Below are positions 1-10,782 of a DNA stretch of 64,000 nt, in pieces (positions within the stretch are counted from its first letter, which is position 1; the number at the start of each line of letters is the position of its first letter). Origin of the DNA: an uncultured bacterium (GTDB taxonomy: Bacteria > Bacillota > Clostridia > Oscillospirales > Oscillospiraceae); the NCBI GenBank assembly GCA_947176765.1, contig CAMWRX010000001.1, positions 44,789-108,788 on the forward strand, in the 5' to 3' direction. The position numbers and the translations under genes are program-made. Under the pieces are notes generated by a model. That model worked only from the letters and a program-made list of their open reading frames with translations. It was not told the origin of the DNA and did no database searches.

Positions 1-22
1 GATGCGCCGTTTCGGCGTAAAT

Positions 23-75
23 CAGGGTGGTACCGCGGTTTTTCCGCCCCTGGCCAATGCCGGGGGCGGTTTTTG
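23..75 (+). promoter_or_regulatory. 3' part of a T-box riboswitch leader (antiterminator and terminator)
   Basis: The T-box consensus AGGGTGGTACCGCG lies at 23-36 and is followed by a GC-rich hairpin and T run. This is the end of a tRNA-sensing leader of the kind found upstream of aminoacyl-tRNA synthetase genes in Firmicutes. The specifier loop lies before the window. Because alaS is downstream, the sensed tRNA is inferred to be tRNA-Ala. Confidence 0.9.
44..75 (+). terminator. T-box-controlled intrinsic terminator
   Basis: CCGCCCC (44-50) pairs with GGGGCGG (63-69) and TTTTTGTTT follows. It competes with the antiterminator formed by the T-box sequence just upstream. Confidence 0.85.
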
Positions 76-90
76 TTTGGAGGTGCTGAA

Positions 91-342
91 ATGCCCCAAG
101 TGAAGCTGACCATCACACACAGTGAATGCCGGTGCGGTTATCACAAAGCGGGAGAGGAATTCATCATCGGCGACTTCTGTCCGCCTTTGTGCCATGAGCT
201 CTGGCACACGGTCTATCCCTCGGTATACGCGCTGCTGAACGGGGCAGTGCTGGACTACGGCCTGGAACACGCCCCGCAATTTGACGCGAAGTGCCCCGAC
301 GGGGGCAGAGTTTGTGTCCACGGTGAAGTAATTGATCAATAA
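91..342 (+). CDS. TIGR04076 family protein
   Basis: An 83-residue protein starting at ATG 91 behind GGAGG (spacing 6). It has the cysteine-containing pattern of the TIGR04076 family: an early CRCGYHK, a central CPPLCHELWH and a late CPDGGRVC. The function of the family is not established; conserved Cys/His pairs suggest metal binding or redox chemistry. It sits between the T-box leader and alaS with 25 bp to the alaS start, so it should be co-induced with alaS when alanyl-tRNA is scarce. The family call rests on recognised motifs. Confidence 0.85.
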   Translation: MPQVKLTITHSECRCGYHKAGEEFIIGDFCPPLCHELWHTVYPSVYALLNGAVLDYGLEHAPQFDAKCPDGGRVCVHGEVIDQ

Positions 343-367
343 AAATGATAAATTGGAGGTAATTCCC

Positions 368-3043
<2,676 letters not shown>

Positions 3044-3055
3044 GGGGGCATTTTT

Positions 3056-3235
3056 GTGTTTCCCCAAGACCCCTATATCCTATTAAGCTATGTAAACACC
3101 AAGCTCCGGGATGAGTATTCCTCCTTGGACGCGCTCTGTGACGGGCTGGACGAGGACAAAGCGGAGCTGGTGGGTAAACTGTCCGGGGCGGGCTATGCCT
3201 ACGACCCGGACAGCAACCAATTCAAACCCGTCTGA
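3056..3235 (+). CDS. DUF4250 domain protein
   Basis: A 59-residue protein beginning with GTG 3056, 7 nt after AGGGGG. It reads FPQDPYILLSYVNTKLRDEY, then SSLDALCDGLDEDKAELVGK and a GYAYDPDSNQF tail, which is the layout of the small DUF4250 family common in Clostridia. Function is unknown. It lies 12 bp behind alaS and 13 bp before the cupin gene, so it is probably in the alaS transcript. Confidence 0.85.
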   Translation: MFPQDPYILLSYVNTKLRDEYSSLDALCDGLDEDKAELVGKLSGAGYAYDPDSNQFKPV

Positions 3236-3248
3236 AAGGAGAAACTTC

Positions 3249-3578
3249 ATGCTGATTGATTTTTCCGCCATGGAGGCGGAGGTCATCCCCAATTTTGTAG
3301 GCGGCGAGGGGGAACTCCACGCCAAGATGCACGTGGACGAGCGCAACCGCATTTTGCACGGCATCCTGCCTCCCGGCTCGTCCATCGGCTACCACACCCA
3401 CGAGACCAGCAGTGAGATCGTCTATATCCTGTCCGGCACCGGGAAGGTGAAGGTGGAGGACGGCGAGGAGCCGCTGAAGGCCGGGGACTGCCACTACTGC
3501 CCCAAGGGGCACGCCCATTCTCTCATTAACAACAGCGACGGTCCGCTGGAGTTCTTCGCCGTGGTGCCACAACAATAA
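3249..3578 (+). CDS. small cupin-domain protein
   Basis: A 109-residue single-domain cupin. Cupin motif 1 is visible as GYHTHETSSEIVYILSGTG (about residues 44-62) with candidate metal ligands His, His and Glu, and motif 2 as KAGDCHYCPKGHAHSL (about 82-97) with a third His. Such proteins bind a metal and often act on small organic acids or sugars; the substrate cannot be read here. ATG 3249 follows AAAGGAG. It is tightly spaced with the upstream and downstream genes. Confidence 0.85.
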   Translation: MLIDFSAMEAEVIPNFVGGEGELHAKMHVDERNRILHGILPPGSSIGYHTHETSSEIVYILSGTGKVKVEDGEEPLKAGDCHYCPKGHAHSLINNSDGPLEFFAVVPQQ

Positions 3579-3606
3579 GAATCCTGACAATAAAGGAGGT
3601 TTACCC

Positions 3607-3966
3607 ATGTCCGACGTGTTGAGATATGACCCAAATTGTCTGTTTTGCAAAATCATCAAAGGGGAGATTCCCTCCAACAAGGTGTATGAGGACAACCTCT
3701 GCTATGCCTTCTATGACATTGACCCCCAGGCCCCTGTCCATTTTTTGGTCATCCCCAAGGCCCATATTGGCTCCTGCGGGGAGATCACTAAGTGGAACTC
3801 CGCTGTTGTCGCCCACTGCTTCGAGGTCATCTCCAAGGTGACCAAGGACCTGGGCATCACCGACTTCCGGGTGGTGTCCAACTGCGGCGAGCAGGCGGGG
3901 CAGTCCGTCCCCCACCTCCACTTCCACGTGCTGGCGGGTCGGGATATGACCTGGCCTCCCGGTTAA
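3607..3966 (+). CDS. HIT family (histidine triad) protein
   Basis: A 119-residue HIT protein. It has an N-terminal zinc-type CLFCKII motif (about residues 11-17) and the catalytic triad HLHFHVL near residue 104, as in HinT-like purine-nucleoside phosphoramidases. Its likely role is hydrolysis of nucleoside phosphoramidates or acyl-AMPs; linkage to alaS would fit turnover of aminoacyl-AMP by-products, but that is inference. The start follows AAAGGAGG with good spacing, and a strong terminator follows. Confidence 0.92.
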   Translation: MSDVLRYDPNCLFCKIIKGEIPSNKVYEDNLCYAFYDIDPQAPVHFLVIPKAHIGSCGEITKWNSAVVAHCFEVISKVTKDLGITDFRVVSNCGEQAGQSVPHLHFHVLAGRDMTWPPG

Positions 3967-3978
3967 CAAGTGTTGTAA

Positions 3979-4015
3979 AGTCCGTCCGCTTTACAGAAAG
4001 CGGACGGACTTCTTT
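3979..4015 (+). terminator. intrinsic terminator after the alaS-HIT group
   Basis: A perfect 14-bp stem (3979-3992 with 3997-4010, loop ACAG) followed by TCTTTAAG. Confidence 0.88.
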
Positions 4016-4092
4016 AAGAAAATTTTAGAATTCCTTTCGCATTTTTGCTATTTTGCCATGATATGCTTAGCATAACAAAGGAGGCGGTAAGC

Positions 4093-4803
4093 GTGACAAA
4101 AGAAACTGTAATGGCCGCGGCCAGAAGCCAGGCAAGGGAAGAGGCCAAAGCGGCGGCCGCCAAACCTCTCACTGCCTATCGGGTGTTTTGGCTGTTTTTC
4201 ATCGCGGGCCTTGCGGGCGATCTGATCGAGGTAGTGTTCTGGTGGGCGACCCGTGGGGAGCTCATCAGCCGCAGCAGTCTGCTGTATGGGCCGTTCAGCC
4301 TGGTATGGGGCTTGGCGGCGGTTCTGCTTACTCTGGTATTTCAACGCATGGATGACCAGGGGGCGGTGCGGATTGTGCTTGTGGGCACGGTGCTGGGCGG
4401 CGCCTATGAATACATATGCTCCTGGTTTCAGGAGGTGTTGTTCGGGGCCTATTTTTGGGATTACCGCCATCTGCCTTTGAATTTAAATGGACGGATCAAC
4501 CTGGTGTTCTGCCTGTTTTGGGGTTTTGCCGCTTTGGTATGGGTACGGCTGGTCTTTCCGGCAATGTGCGCCTTGATCGACCGTGTACCCAGGCAGACAG
4601 GGCGGCGGGCGGCCGCAGCGGCGGCGGTACTTTTGGTGTGCAGCACCGTGATATCCGCCGCGGCCTTATACCGGATGGATCAGCGGAGGGCGGGAGTGCC
4701 CGCCATGGGTGCGGTGGCCCGCTTTTTGGACAAAACCTATCCGGACAGCAGGCTGAAGGATCGGTATCCCAACATGGGCATTTTGGACGAGATCGGATGG
4801 TAA
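4093..4803 (+). CDS. CmpB-like putative ABC-transporter type IV membrane protein
   Basis: A 236-residue integral membrane protein with about five or six hydrophobic segments. The stretch SSLLYGPFSLVWGLAAVLLT (from about residue 57) matches the signature of the family named putative ABC-transporter type IV (CmpB, PF06541). No ATPase partner is adjacent, so a transport role is unproven. GTG 4093 was preferred because AAAGGAGG (4077-4084) lies 8 nt before it; upstream in-frame ATGs at 4045 and 4063 lack a site. A 13-bp palindrome (4062-4074, TATGCT-T-AGCATA) lies just before the ribosome site. Confidence 0.75.
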   Translation: MTKETVMAAARSQAREEAKAAAAKPLTAYRVFWLFFIAGLAGDLIEVVFWWATRGELISRSSLLYGPFSLVWGLAAVLLTLVFQRMDDQGAVRIVLVGTVLGGAYEYICSWFQEVLFGAYFWDYRHLPLNLNGRINLVFCLFWGFAALVWVRLVFPAMCALIDRVPRQTGRRAAAAAAVLLVCSTVISAAALYRMDQRRAGVPAMGAVARFLDKTYPDSRLKDRYPNMGILDEIGW

Positions 4804-4806
4804 AGA

Positions 4807-4838
4807 AAAGTCGTCCCGATTTTTCGGGACGGCTTTTT
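4807..4838. terminator. bidirectional terminator between convergent genes
   Basis: An 11-bp stem (AGTCGTCCCGA with TCGGGACGGCT) with T5 on the plus side and an A-rich left flank that gives a T run for minus-strand transcripts. Confidence 0.8.
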
Positions 4839-6160
4839 CATGCTTTTGAGTGTTTTGGCGGGGGATGGGGCAGATCCCCGGTGGCGGGGCCGTCCAGCAG
4901 CTGCCCTCCTTCGGCAAAGCGGGAGCCATGGCACGGACAGTCCCAGGAATGCTCTTGGGGATTATATTTGAGGGCGCAGCCCAGATGGGGGCACCGGGGC
5001 CGGGTGGGGGTGAGCAGATTTAGTGAGCTTTCCCCGGCGTTGACTGCCAGTTGGGGATGAAACACAGAACGGGATGGAGAAAATACCTCCTGATAGGGGC
5101 AGTCTCGGCCCAAAATCAGGTCAGTCACCAGATTTGCGGCGACTATGGAGGAAGTCATTCCCCACTTGTTGAAGCCGGTGACGACATACAGCCTGGGGAG
5201 GCGTGGGGAGTATAGGCCGATATAGGGCGCGCCGTCCAGCGTCATGCAGTCCTGGGCGGCCCAGCGGCAGACCGGCTGGGCGCCCGGATAATGGCGGCGG
5301 GTAAAGTCCTCCAGCACGGCCCAGCCGCCGCCTTGTTTGCCTGTGCGGTGCCCGCCGCCTCCCAGCAGGAGCAGATTGTGATCATTGCGGAAGGATAGTC
5401 CCTTGCCGCTCCCGTCCACATACATCCCATCCAGATTCGGCCCGCCCTCTAAGGCCAGCACATAGGAGCGGCTCTGGTACATTTTCAACCAGTAGCATCC
5501 GAATTTGTTGAGAAAAGGGAAGTGGGTGGCAACCACAATATGATCCGCCCGGATTCTGCCGCCACCAGTCACCGCTTCTCCTGTTTTAACCTCCAGCACC
5601 CGGGTGTGCTCAAATATCTTCAATCCGTTTAGCAGTCCGGCGGCGAATTTCAGCGGATTAAACTGGGCCTGGCGGTCAAACCGTACCGCTCCGGCCACGG
5701 GGAAGGGGAGAGGAACTTTGTCCGCCAGAACGGCGGGATGACCCAGTTTATCCAGGGCGGCCAGCTCCTGTTCCAGTTCCTTCCGACTGTCCAGGGAGTA
5801 GACATAGCTGGGCCTTTCCTCAAAATCACAGGGAATATCCCGGCATAAGGTGCGGAACCGTTTCAAAGCCGCCTGATTGGCCTCCAGATAGGCCCTCGTC
5901 CGCTCTGGGCCGAACTCCTTCAGCAACTTGTGGTAAATCAACCCATGCTGGACGGTGAGTTTGGCGGTGGTATTTTTCGTCACCCCGCCGCATAGCCGTC
6001 CCGCTTCCGCCAATACGCAGTCCACACCGGCTTGGGTCAGTTCATAGGCGCACAGCAGTCCCGCGAGCCCGCCGCCGATGACCAGCACATCGGCGCGGAT
6101 GTCGTTCCGCAGCGACTCAAATTTGGGCAGATGAACGGTTTTCTCCCATATAGATTCCAT
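4838..6160 (-). CDS. FAD-dependent oxidoreductase with C-terminal Rieske domain
   Basis: A 440-residue protein of the DAO/glycine-oxidase-like fold joined to a Rieske centre. The dinucleotide-binding motif VIGGGLAGLLCAYEL is near residue 28. The Rieske ligands are C390-x-H392 and C408-x-x-H411, with extra C395 and C410 as in classical Rieske folds. Such fusions pass electrons between a substrate-oxidising flavin and an unknown partner; the substrate is not evident. ATG 6160 was preferred over TTG 6163 by spacing from AGAGGTGA. Its 3' end meets the convergent CmpB-like gene at the shared terminator. Confidence 0.88.
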   Translation of the reverse strand: MESIWEKTVHLPKFESLRNDIRADVLVIGGGLAGLLCAYELTQAGVDCVLAEAGRLCGGVTKNTTAKLTVQHGLIYHKLLKEFGPERTRAYLEANQAALKRFRTLCRDIPCDFEERPSYVYSLDSRKELEQELAALDKLGHPAVLADKVPLPFPVAGAVRFDRQAQFNPLKFAAGLLNGLKIFEHTRVLEVKTGEAVTGGGRIRADHIVVATHFPFLNKFGCYWLKMYQSRSYVLALEGGPNLDGMYVDGSGKGLSFRNDHNLLLLGGGGHRTGKQGGGWAVLEDFTRRHYPGAQPVCRWAAQDCMTLDGAPYIGLYSPRLPRLYVVTGFNKWGMTSSIVAANLVTDLILGRDCPYQEVFSPSRSVFHPQLAVNAGESSLNLLTPTRPRCPHLGCALKYNPQEHSWDCPCHGSRFAEGGQLLDGPATGDLPHPPPKHSKA

Positions 6161-6210
6161 CAACTCACCTCTTTTCCCTAGTATGTGTGGATTTGAGGCG
6201 AATCATAAGC

Positions 6211-6242
6211 AAAAAAAGAACCGCTTTTGCGGTTCTTTTTTT
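6211..6242. terminator. terminator downstream of the gtrA-like gene
   Basis: AAAAAAAGAACCGC, loop TTTT, GCGGTTCTTTTTTT: a symmetrical hairpin with T runs for both strands. On the minus strand it ends the flagellin-like/GtrA transcript. Confidence 0.88.
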
Positions 6243-6243
6243 G

Positions 6244-6666
6244 TCAATCAGTTTTCTGCTTGAAAATGATGAATTTGCTCAACACATAGTTCACCACCAC
6301 CACTACCACGTTGGCGGCAAGCTTAACCGCGAGATGGTTGCAGTGCAGCGTATCCACGAAGAACCACATGATGGCCATCTCCAGCCCCAGAGAGAACAGC
6401 CGGGCGGCCACCATCTGCCACAGCTCCCGAAGAGCCACCCGCCAAGCCCAGTCTCTGGAGCGGAATACGAACAGCTTGTTGACGAAGTAGGCGAACAGTA
6501 CGCTGATTGCCCAGGCGATGACGGTGCTGGTGAGGTAATAGATGTGCATAACCTCGGTGAGCAGGGTATAGGTAACGTAGTTGACAACAGTGGTCATGAC
6601 GCCCCAGAATACATAGCTGATTGGCTCCCGGTGCTTGCGCAGCAGGGCCAGAATGGTATCGAACAT
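6244..6666 (-). CDS. GtrA family membrane protein
   Basis: A 140-residue protein with four hydrophobic segments and the family features YVFWGVMTTVVNYVTYTLL (TM1) and AYFVNKLFVFRS. GtrA-like proteins help move or display lipid-linked sugars at the membrane. ATG 6666 follows GAGGAG. The gene lies 70 bp downstream of, and on the same strand as, the large flagellin-like gene with no terminator between them, so co-transcription is likely. A role in glycosylating that surface protein is conjecture. Confidence 0.88.
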   Translation of the reverse strand: MFDTILALLRKHREPISYVFWGVMTTVVNYVTYTLLTEVMHIYYLTSTVIAWAISVLFAYFVNKLFVFRSRDWAWRVALRELWQMVAARLFSLGLEMAIMWFFVDTLHCNHLAVKLAANVVVVVVNYVLSKFIIFKQKTD

Positions 6667-6736
6667 AATATTCTCCTCATTTGAAAGGATAGCGTATCCG
6701 CGAGGGCAAAGGACGCGCGGGACGGGCTTCGGCCGC

Positions 6737-9682
6737 TCAGCGCAGCAGTTGGCCCACATCCTCCATCCCGCGCTGGGTGAGAAAGACAGCCAGGGGGGAC
6801 TGCCGCAGCACCTCGCGGATGTCGCATGACAGCGTATCGGCCTCGCCGGTCGTCCGCACCACGCTGGTATAACTGTGGAAGCTGTACATACTGCTGAAGC
6901 TCTGCCCAAGCTGACCGTACATTGCGCCATAAGCCCCCTGGAGCCGGGTGACCCAGCGGCGGTCGGCGGCGAGGACAGTCATAGCGGCCCGGGCTGCCTC
7001 TCGGGAGGTGAGATCCAGGGCGTCCAGGCGCAGGGCCCGGGCGGAGACCCGGAACCGGGGCAGCGTCACGGCGCCGTCCCCCACTTGGAGGGAGAGTCCC
7101 TTCTGCGTCCAAAGCTTGGCTCCGCCAATATCCGTTCCGGCGGACACCTGAACTTTTCCGCAGTTGCCGAACAGGCAGCCGCCGATGTCTCCGTCAGGCC
7201 CGCCTCCCTGGGCCTTTACCACCCGGGCGGAGCCGGTGATGACAATGTCGCCGCACGCCCCCTGGATACCCGCGCCGATGGCGGCGGCGCAGCAGGCGGC
7301 CTGGGCGGTCACTGTGCCGCCTTGAATGCGGATGTCCCCTACAGGCGCGCCCAGCGCTCCGCCAATGCCGGCGCCGCCCCCGACCCCGGTGGCGGTGATT
7401 ACCCCGCCGCGGATGAGAATGGGGCCGGTGCGCTCCCGGCCCACGCTGCTGTCCCGGCCGATGCCCGCCCCGCCGGCTCCGCCGGTGGCGGTAAGAGTTC
7501 CATCGGGCGCTCCATTGGCGGCTTTGACCTGGTCAATGCGCAGAGAGGTGCCGTCCCCCAGGGATATGCCGGCGCAGCCTGTGCCGCTTTCAAAAACATT
7601 GTCTGTCCCGCGCTGCAAAAGCAAGGTCACATCGTTTCCGCGACCCAGGTTGAACGCTCTGCCGGACGGCACTCGGCATTCCACGCCGTTCAGGATCAGT
7701 TCCACCGCGCCAATGCCGTCGGCCAGGGAAATCCTGCCGCTGAAGGGCAGTTGGTTTCCGTCAGTCCCGGCGCCTCCGGCGATGGCGGTCACCTCTCTGG
7801 ACAGGATATGAAGGGTGCAGGTTTCCTCCTCGTAGTGCCAATCCACGTCCTGCTCGCCGCCGGTGACGGTGAACGGGTTGGGATGCATGGAGGTCTCCCG
7901 AAAGCTCCCCGATTTTTCGTCCCAACGCACATAGATATAACGTGTCCTGGGGTGCCCCGCCTTATCCCTTCCCCGGAGGGCAATGGTGTGGGCGGGCCAT
8001 TTCTCGTCGGAATTCTGCTTCAGCAGCCAAAGCCGGACGGGATCCATCTGATCTTCTCGCAGGATCAATTGTCCCTGTCTGCCGTCCACTACCAGGGAGG
8101 TAATGGAGCTCCATTCCGGAAGCAGCGTTTTCCATACGATGTCAAATGGGGTCAGAGGTTCTCCCTGGGCGTTGTGTACGGCGATTCCCTCCGCCGCCAG
8201 CAGGGAGACGGGGCCGTCCACCACCACTGAGACTGCCGAGGCTCCATTGGCCTCTTCGGTCAGCGCCACCGCGCCTCCAATCAGCCGCAGGACGCTGGAC
8301 GCCCCGCCCCCGAGACCGCCGATGCGCAGCAGCCCGCCGCCATCCACGGTGAGGGTCACGCCGTCTTGTAGCTGGACCTGGGCCAGCGTGTTCTCTCCCA
8401 CACTGAACACCCGGGTCTGGGCGGATTCCGCGGTCAGCAGGGGGGAGTTTATCTGCTGAAGGGTTACCGTCCCCGAGCCGGCAAGCCGGAGCGCTGGGTT
8501 CTCTTGGCCTTCCTGGTTCAGCCCCCGGAGGATCATATGTTCCGTTCCGTCTATTGTTAGTGAACTGGCCTCTGGGTCAAAGGACACAGCCGACAGATCC
8601 GGGCCCGACACCTGAACTGTTTCCAGTTCCAGCGTTTCCATTGGAAGGGCCGCCTCCTGTGCTTCCGCTGATGTAGCGATTCCGTCCAGCAGATCCATCA
8701 GCCCGTCTCCGGAACCGCCCAGGGCGGCCAGCAAATCCATCAGCATTTCCAGATCTCCGCCGCCGTCCCCCGCCAGGAGAGCCAGCATAGAGGGCATGGA
8801 CAGAAGATCGTCGCCGGACAGCAGCAAATCCATTAAAAAAGTATCCAGCCCTGGGGCTGTGCCCCCGGTGAACTGGGCCTGAAAATCCTCCAGGCTGGTA
8901 AATGTGCCGCCGGTCAGCAGTTCCAATGCCTGATCCGGCGAAATGCCGTCCGCCACCATCTCCAGCAGTTGTCGCAGTCCCTCCGCCGCCTGGGCCGGAT
9001 CCGTTGCCCCAGACGGCGTACCGCCGGAAATCACCGCGCCCAGATAGAGCGCGGCCAGATAGCCCGCGGCGGAGCTGCTCTCCAGAGGCAGCTTTCCCAG
9101 AGCGGCCAGCAGCTCAGCGCCGCTGGCGGAGCCGTCCACCCCCAGCGCTGCCAGAAGCGCAGCTTTGTCGGGGGCGCTATCCATCCCCCGGAGCAGCCAG
9201 GAGGGGAGGCTTTGAACCCCTTCCTGTCGGGCGGAAAGGCCGTCTATCACCGCGTCTACCAGCTCGTCCAGGCCGTCTACGGCCTCACCGTCCTGAAACA
9301 GCCCCGCTTCTACGCCGTCTTGGGCGATGCGCTCGATCTCCCCACGCAGCTGCTCCAGCTCCGCCTGGAGGGCGGCGCGATCCAACCGGCCGTCCCCTGC
9401 GGCCTGCCGGGCCAGTTCTTCCATGCGGCCCAGGTTGTCCTCCACTTCCGCCAGGGCGGCTTCCCCCGACTGAAGTGTACGGCGGCCCTCCCGGGCCTGC
9501 CGCCCCGCCTGGGTCACCCGGGTCATCAACTGCCGCAGGGTTTCCGAGACGGTGGCCGCCGCCCGGTTGGGGTTGGCCGCTTTCTGGGTCTGGCCCGTAC
9601 CGGCTTGCTTCTCTGTCTTATCCGTCCTCTGATACCGGGACACGGCCAGTTCTCTGTTTCTGCGAATACTGAGCTCTCCCAT
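6737..9682 (-). CDS. flagellin-like protein with a large glycine-rich beta-helix-like insert
   Basis: A 981-residue protein without a signal peptide. Residues about 45-125 resemble the flagellin N-terminal D1 helices (GEAALAEVEDNLGRMEELAR, compare flagellin EGAL-E---L-R--EL--QA). Residues about 885-981 resemble the flagellin C-terminal half and end in GQLLR, as flagellins end in -LQLLR. Between them lie an acidic Leu/Gly/Asp-rich region (130-345), beta-rich segments (350-720) and Gly-Ile-Gly repeats (about 734-835), suggestive of a beta-solenoid. Flagellins are exported unprocessed by the flagellar type III system, which would explain the missing signal peptide, but no flagellar gene is in the window. 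It could be a filament-tip, sheath or decorated flagellin, or a non-flagellar derivative. ATG 9682 follows AAAGGGGG. Confidence 0.7.
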   Translation of the reverse strand: MGELSIRRNRELAVSRYQRTDKTEKQAGTGQTQKAANPNRAAATVSETLRQLMTRVTQAGRQAREGRRTLQSGEAALAEVEDNLGRMEELARQAAGDGRLDRAALQAELEQLRGEIERIAQDGVEAGLFQDGEAVDGLDELVDAVIDGLSARQEGVQSLPSWLLRGMDSAPDKAALLAALGVDGSASGAELLAALGKLPLESSSAAGYLAALYLGAVISGGTPSGATDPAQAAEGLRQLLEMVADGISPDQALELLTGGTFTSLEDFQAQFTGGTAPGLDTFLMDLLLSGDDLLSMPSMLALLAGDGGGDLEMLMDLLAALGGSGDGLMDLLDGIATSAEAQEAALPMETLELETVQVSGPDLSAVSFDPEASSLTIDGTEHMILRGLNQEGQENPALRLAGSGTVTLQQINSPLLTAESAQTRVFSVGENTLAQVQLQDGVTLTVDGGGLLRIGGLGGGASSVLRLIGGAVALTEEANGASAVSVVVDGPVSLLAAEGIAVHNAQGEPLTPFDIVWKTLLPEWSSITSLVVDGRQGQLILREDQMDPVRLWLLKQNSDEKWPAHTIALRGRDKAGHPRTRYIYVRWDEKSGSFRETSMHPNPFTVTGGEQDVDWHYEEETCTLHILSREVTAIAGGAGTDGNQLPFSGRISLADGIGAVELILNGVECRVPSGRAFNLGRGNDVTLLLQRGTDNVFESGTGCAGISLGDGTSLRIDQVKAANGAPDGTLTATGGAGGAGIGRDSSVGRERTGPILIRGGVITATGVGGGAGIGGALGAPVGDIRIQGGTVTAQAACCAAAIGAGIQGACGDIVITGSARVVKAQGGGPDGDIGGCLFGNCGKVQVSAGTDIGGAKLWTQKGLSLQVGDGAVTLPRFRVSARALRLDALDLTSREAARAAMTVLAADRRWVTRLQGAYGAMYGQLGQSFSSMYSFHSYTSVVRTTGEADTLSCDIREVLRQSPLAVFLTQRGMEDVGQLLR
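7178..7483 (-). repeat. glycine-rich Gly-Ile-Gly repeat block inside the flagellin-like gene
   Basis: Codes for residues about 734-835 of the 981-residue protein. Roughly 25-residue units alternate a short beta strand (ILIRGGVITA, DIRIQGGTVTA, DIVITGSARVVKA) with a turn (GGAGIG, GGGAGIGG, AAAIGAGI). The pattern is typical of right-handed beta-helix surface domains. It contains five cysteines, unusual for an exported protein. Confidence 0.65.
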
Positions 9683-9751
9683 CTCATGGGCCCCCTTTCG
9701 CCAGGCGGCAAAAGCCGTTTCCTCTTTTTATCAATATCGTCTCATTGGCGG

Positions 9752-9796
9752 GAAAAAATAAGCTTCCTCTTTTGGCAGACAGCCGAAAGAGGAAGC
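9752..9796 (-). terminator. terminator of the PHP phosphatase gene (minus strand)
   Basis: A 15-bp stem with one G-U pair (9762-9776 with 9782-9796). The minus-strand transcript continues into TTATTTTTT. It separates the phosphatase gene from the flagellin-like gene. Confidence 0.85.
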
Positions 9797-9810
9797 CTAT
9801 TTGTCCATGT

Positions 9811-10605
9811 TTATGATTTGGGCCCCAAACCCTCCACATAGTCCAGTGGGGTGATCCCTAGATCCAAAAGCTGTTCTCTTGCAGTGGGCAGGCAGTCGTC
9901 CCAAACCTGGTTGGGCTCATGGCAGTCGGAACCGATAATGACCGGGATGCCGGAGCCCACCACTTTGTCCCAGAACTTTTGGTGGGGATACATCAGCCGG
10001 GGGCCGTCTGGATAGTCATGGATTCCCCGCCGCAGGCCGTTGGCGTTATATTCCAGGATCACGCCATTGCGGTGGGCGGCTTCGATGATGATCTCCGATG
10101 CCTGATCACAATTCCGATCCCAGGCAAACTGTCCCAGCGCAAAAAGATCCGGATGCGCTACTATGCGGAAGTAGCCAGTTTTCAGTGCCGCCGCGATCGC
10201 CCGGGCATATGCTACGTAGTCCCCGGTGTTTTGGGAGTAAAAGATGTTGTGAAGTTCGCCATGGGCGTCCGGATAGAAATGCTCACCCAGAATCAGATAA
10301 TCCAGCTTTTTCTTGGTCAGAAGTTCCTCGTAATAGGGGTGATATTTTGAAAGATATTCGATCTCCAGCCCCTTGTACAGAGTAACATCCGGGCGATATT
10401 CCTGAGCCAGCCGGTCGACGGCGGCGAGGTAATCATCCAGTTCCGCATAGGACATTCGCAGGCCATAATCATAGTCGGGGAAGGGGGCGTGATCGGAAAA
10501 TCCCAAGATGGAAATGCCCGCTTTTATCGCTTCAAGTATGTAATCACGCTCAGTTCCCTGGGCGTGGCGGCATCGCTGGGTATGGGTATGATAGTTTGCC
10601 TTCAT
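9811..10605 (-). CDS. hisK: PHP-family histidinol-phosphatase
   Basis: A 264-residue PHP hydrolase. It opens with the metal motif MKANYHTHTQRCRHA, followed by FSDHAPF (about residue 37), GLEIEY, GEHFY and the late GSDCHEPNQVW, the standard PHP metal-ligand series. HisJ/HisK-type PHP enzymes dephosphorylate histidinol phosphate. No HAD-type phosphatase is in the his operon of this window, so this gene is a good candidate for that step. ATG 10605 was preferred because the upstream nine codons lack homology-like sequence and GGAAGGAAG precedes it. A related phosphoesterase role cannot be excluded. Confidence 0.82.
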   Translation of the reverse strand: MKANYHTHTQRCRHAQGTERDYILEAIKAGISILGFSDHAPFPDYDYGLRMSYAELDDYLAAVDRLAQEYRPDVTLYKGLEIEYLSKYHPYYEELLTKKKLDYLILGEHFYPDAHGELHNIFYSQNTGDYVAYARAIAAALKTGYFRIVAHPDLFALGQFAWDRNCDQASEIIIEAAHRNGVILEYNANGLRRGIHDYPDGPRLMYPHQKFWDKVVGSGIPVIIGSDCHEPNQVWDDCLPTAREQLLDLGITPLDYVEGLGPKS

Positions 10606-10667
10606 AGAACTTCTTCCTTCCGCCGCCGGCATCCGTCCTCTGGCGGGTCTGCCGGATTTTCGATCTA

Positions 10668-10697
10668 ATTATGCGATAAACACGGTGAATTTGTCTA
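10668..10697 (-). promoter_or_regulatory. sigma-A-like promoter for the PHP phosphatase gene
   Basis: On the minus strand TAGACA and CATAAT are 18 bp apart, about 65 bp before the start codon. Confidence 0.5.
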
Positions 10698-10726
10698 TGG
10701 GAAACGAAAGTGTAAATGATAAAGCC

Positions 10727-10762
10727 CCAGAAGTGCCGCCCGGTTTTGGGGCGGGCTTCTGG
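10727..10762 (-). terminator. probable terminator of the proBAC operon
   Basis: On the minus strand CCAGAAG and CCGCCC arms pair with GGGCGG and CTTCTGG around a short loop with a 2-nt internal bulge. It is followed by GGGGCTTTATCATTT, a moderate T tract. Confidence 0.55.
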
Positions 10763-10782
10763 CTGGACAGCGCGGGAAAACG

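Noticed and set aside
6875..8230. A 451-codon plus-strand frame opposite the flagellin-like gene
   Set aside because: The minus-strand frame has flagellin-like ends, a ribosome site and ordered repeats; the plus frame has none of these and is rich in Gly/Ala/His as expected of a shadow.
9683..9800. A possible sigma-28 flagellar promoter upstream of the flagellin-like gene
   Set aside because: Only a partial GACGATAT match to the GCCGATAA -10 was seen on the minus strand, with no TAAA-type -35 at the right distance; not good enough to report as a promoter.
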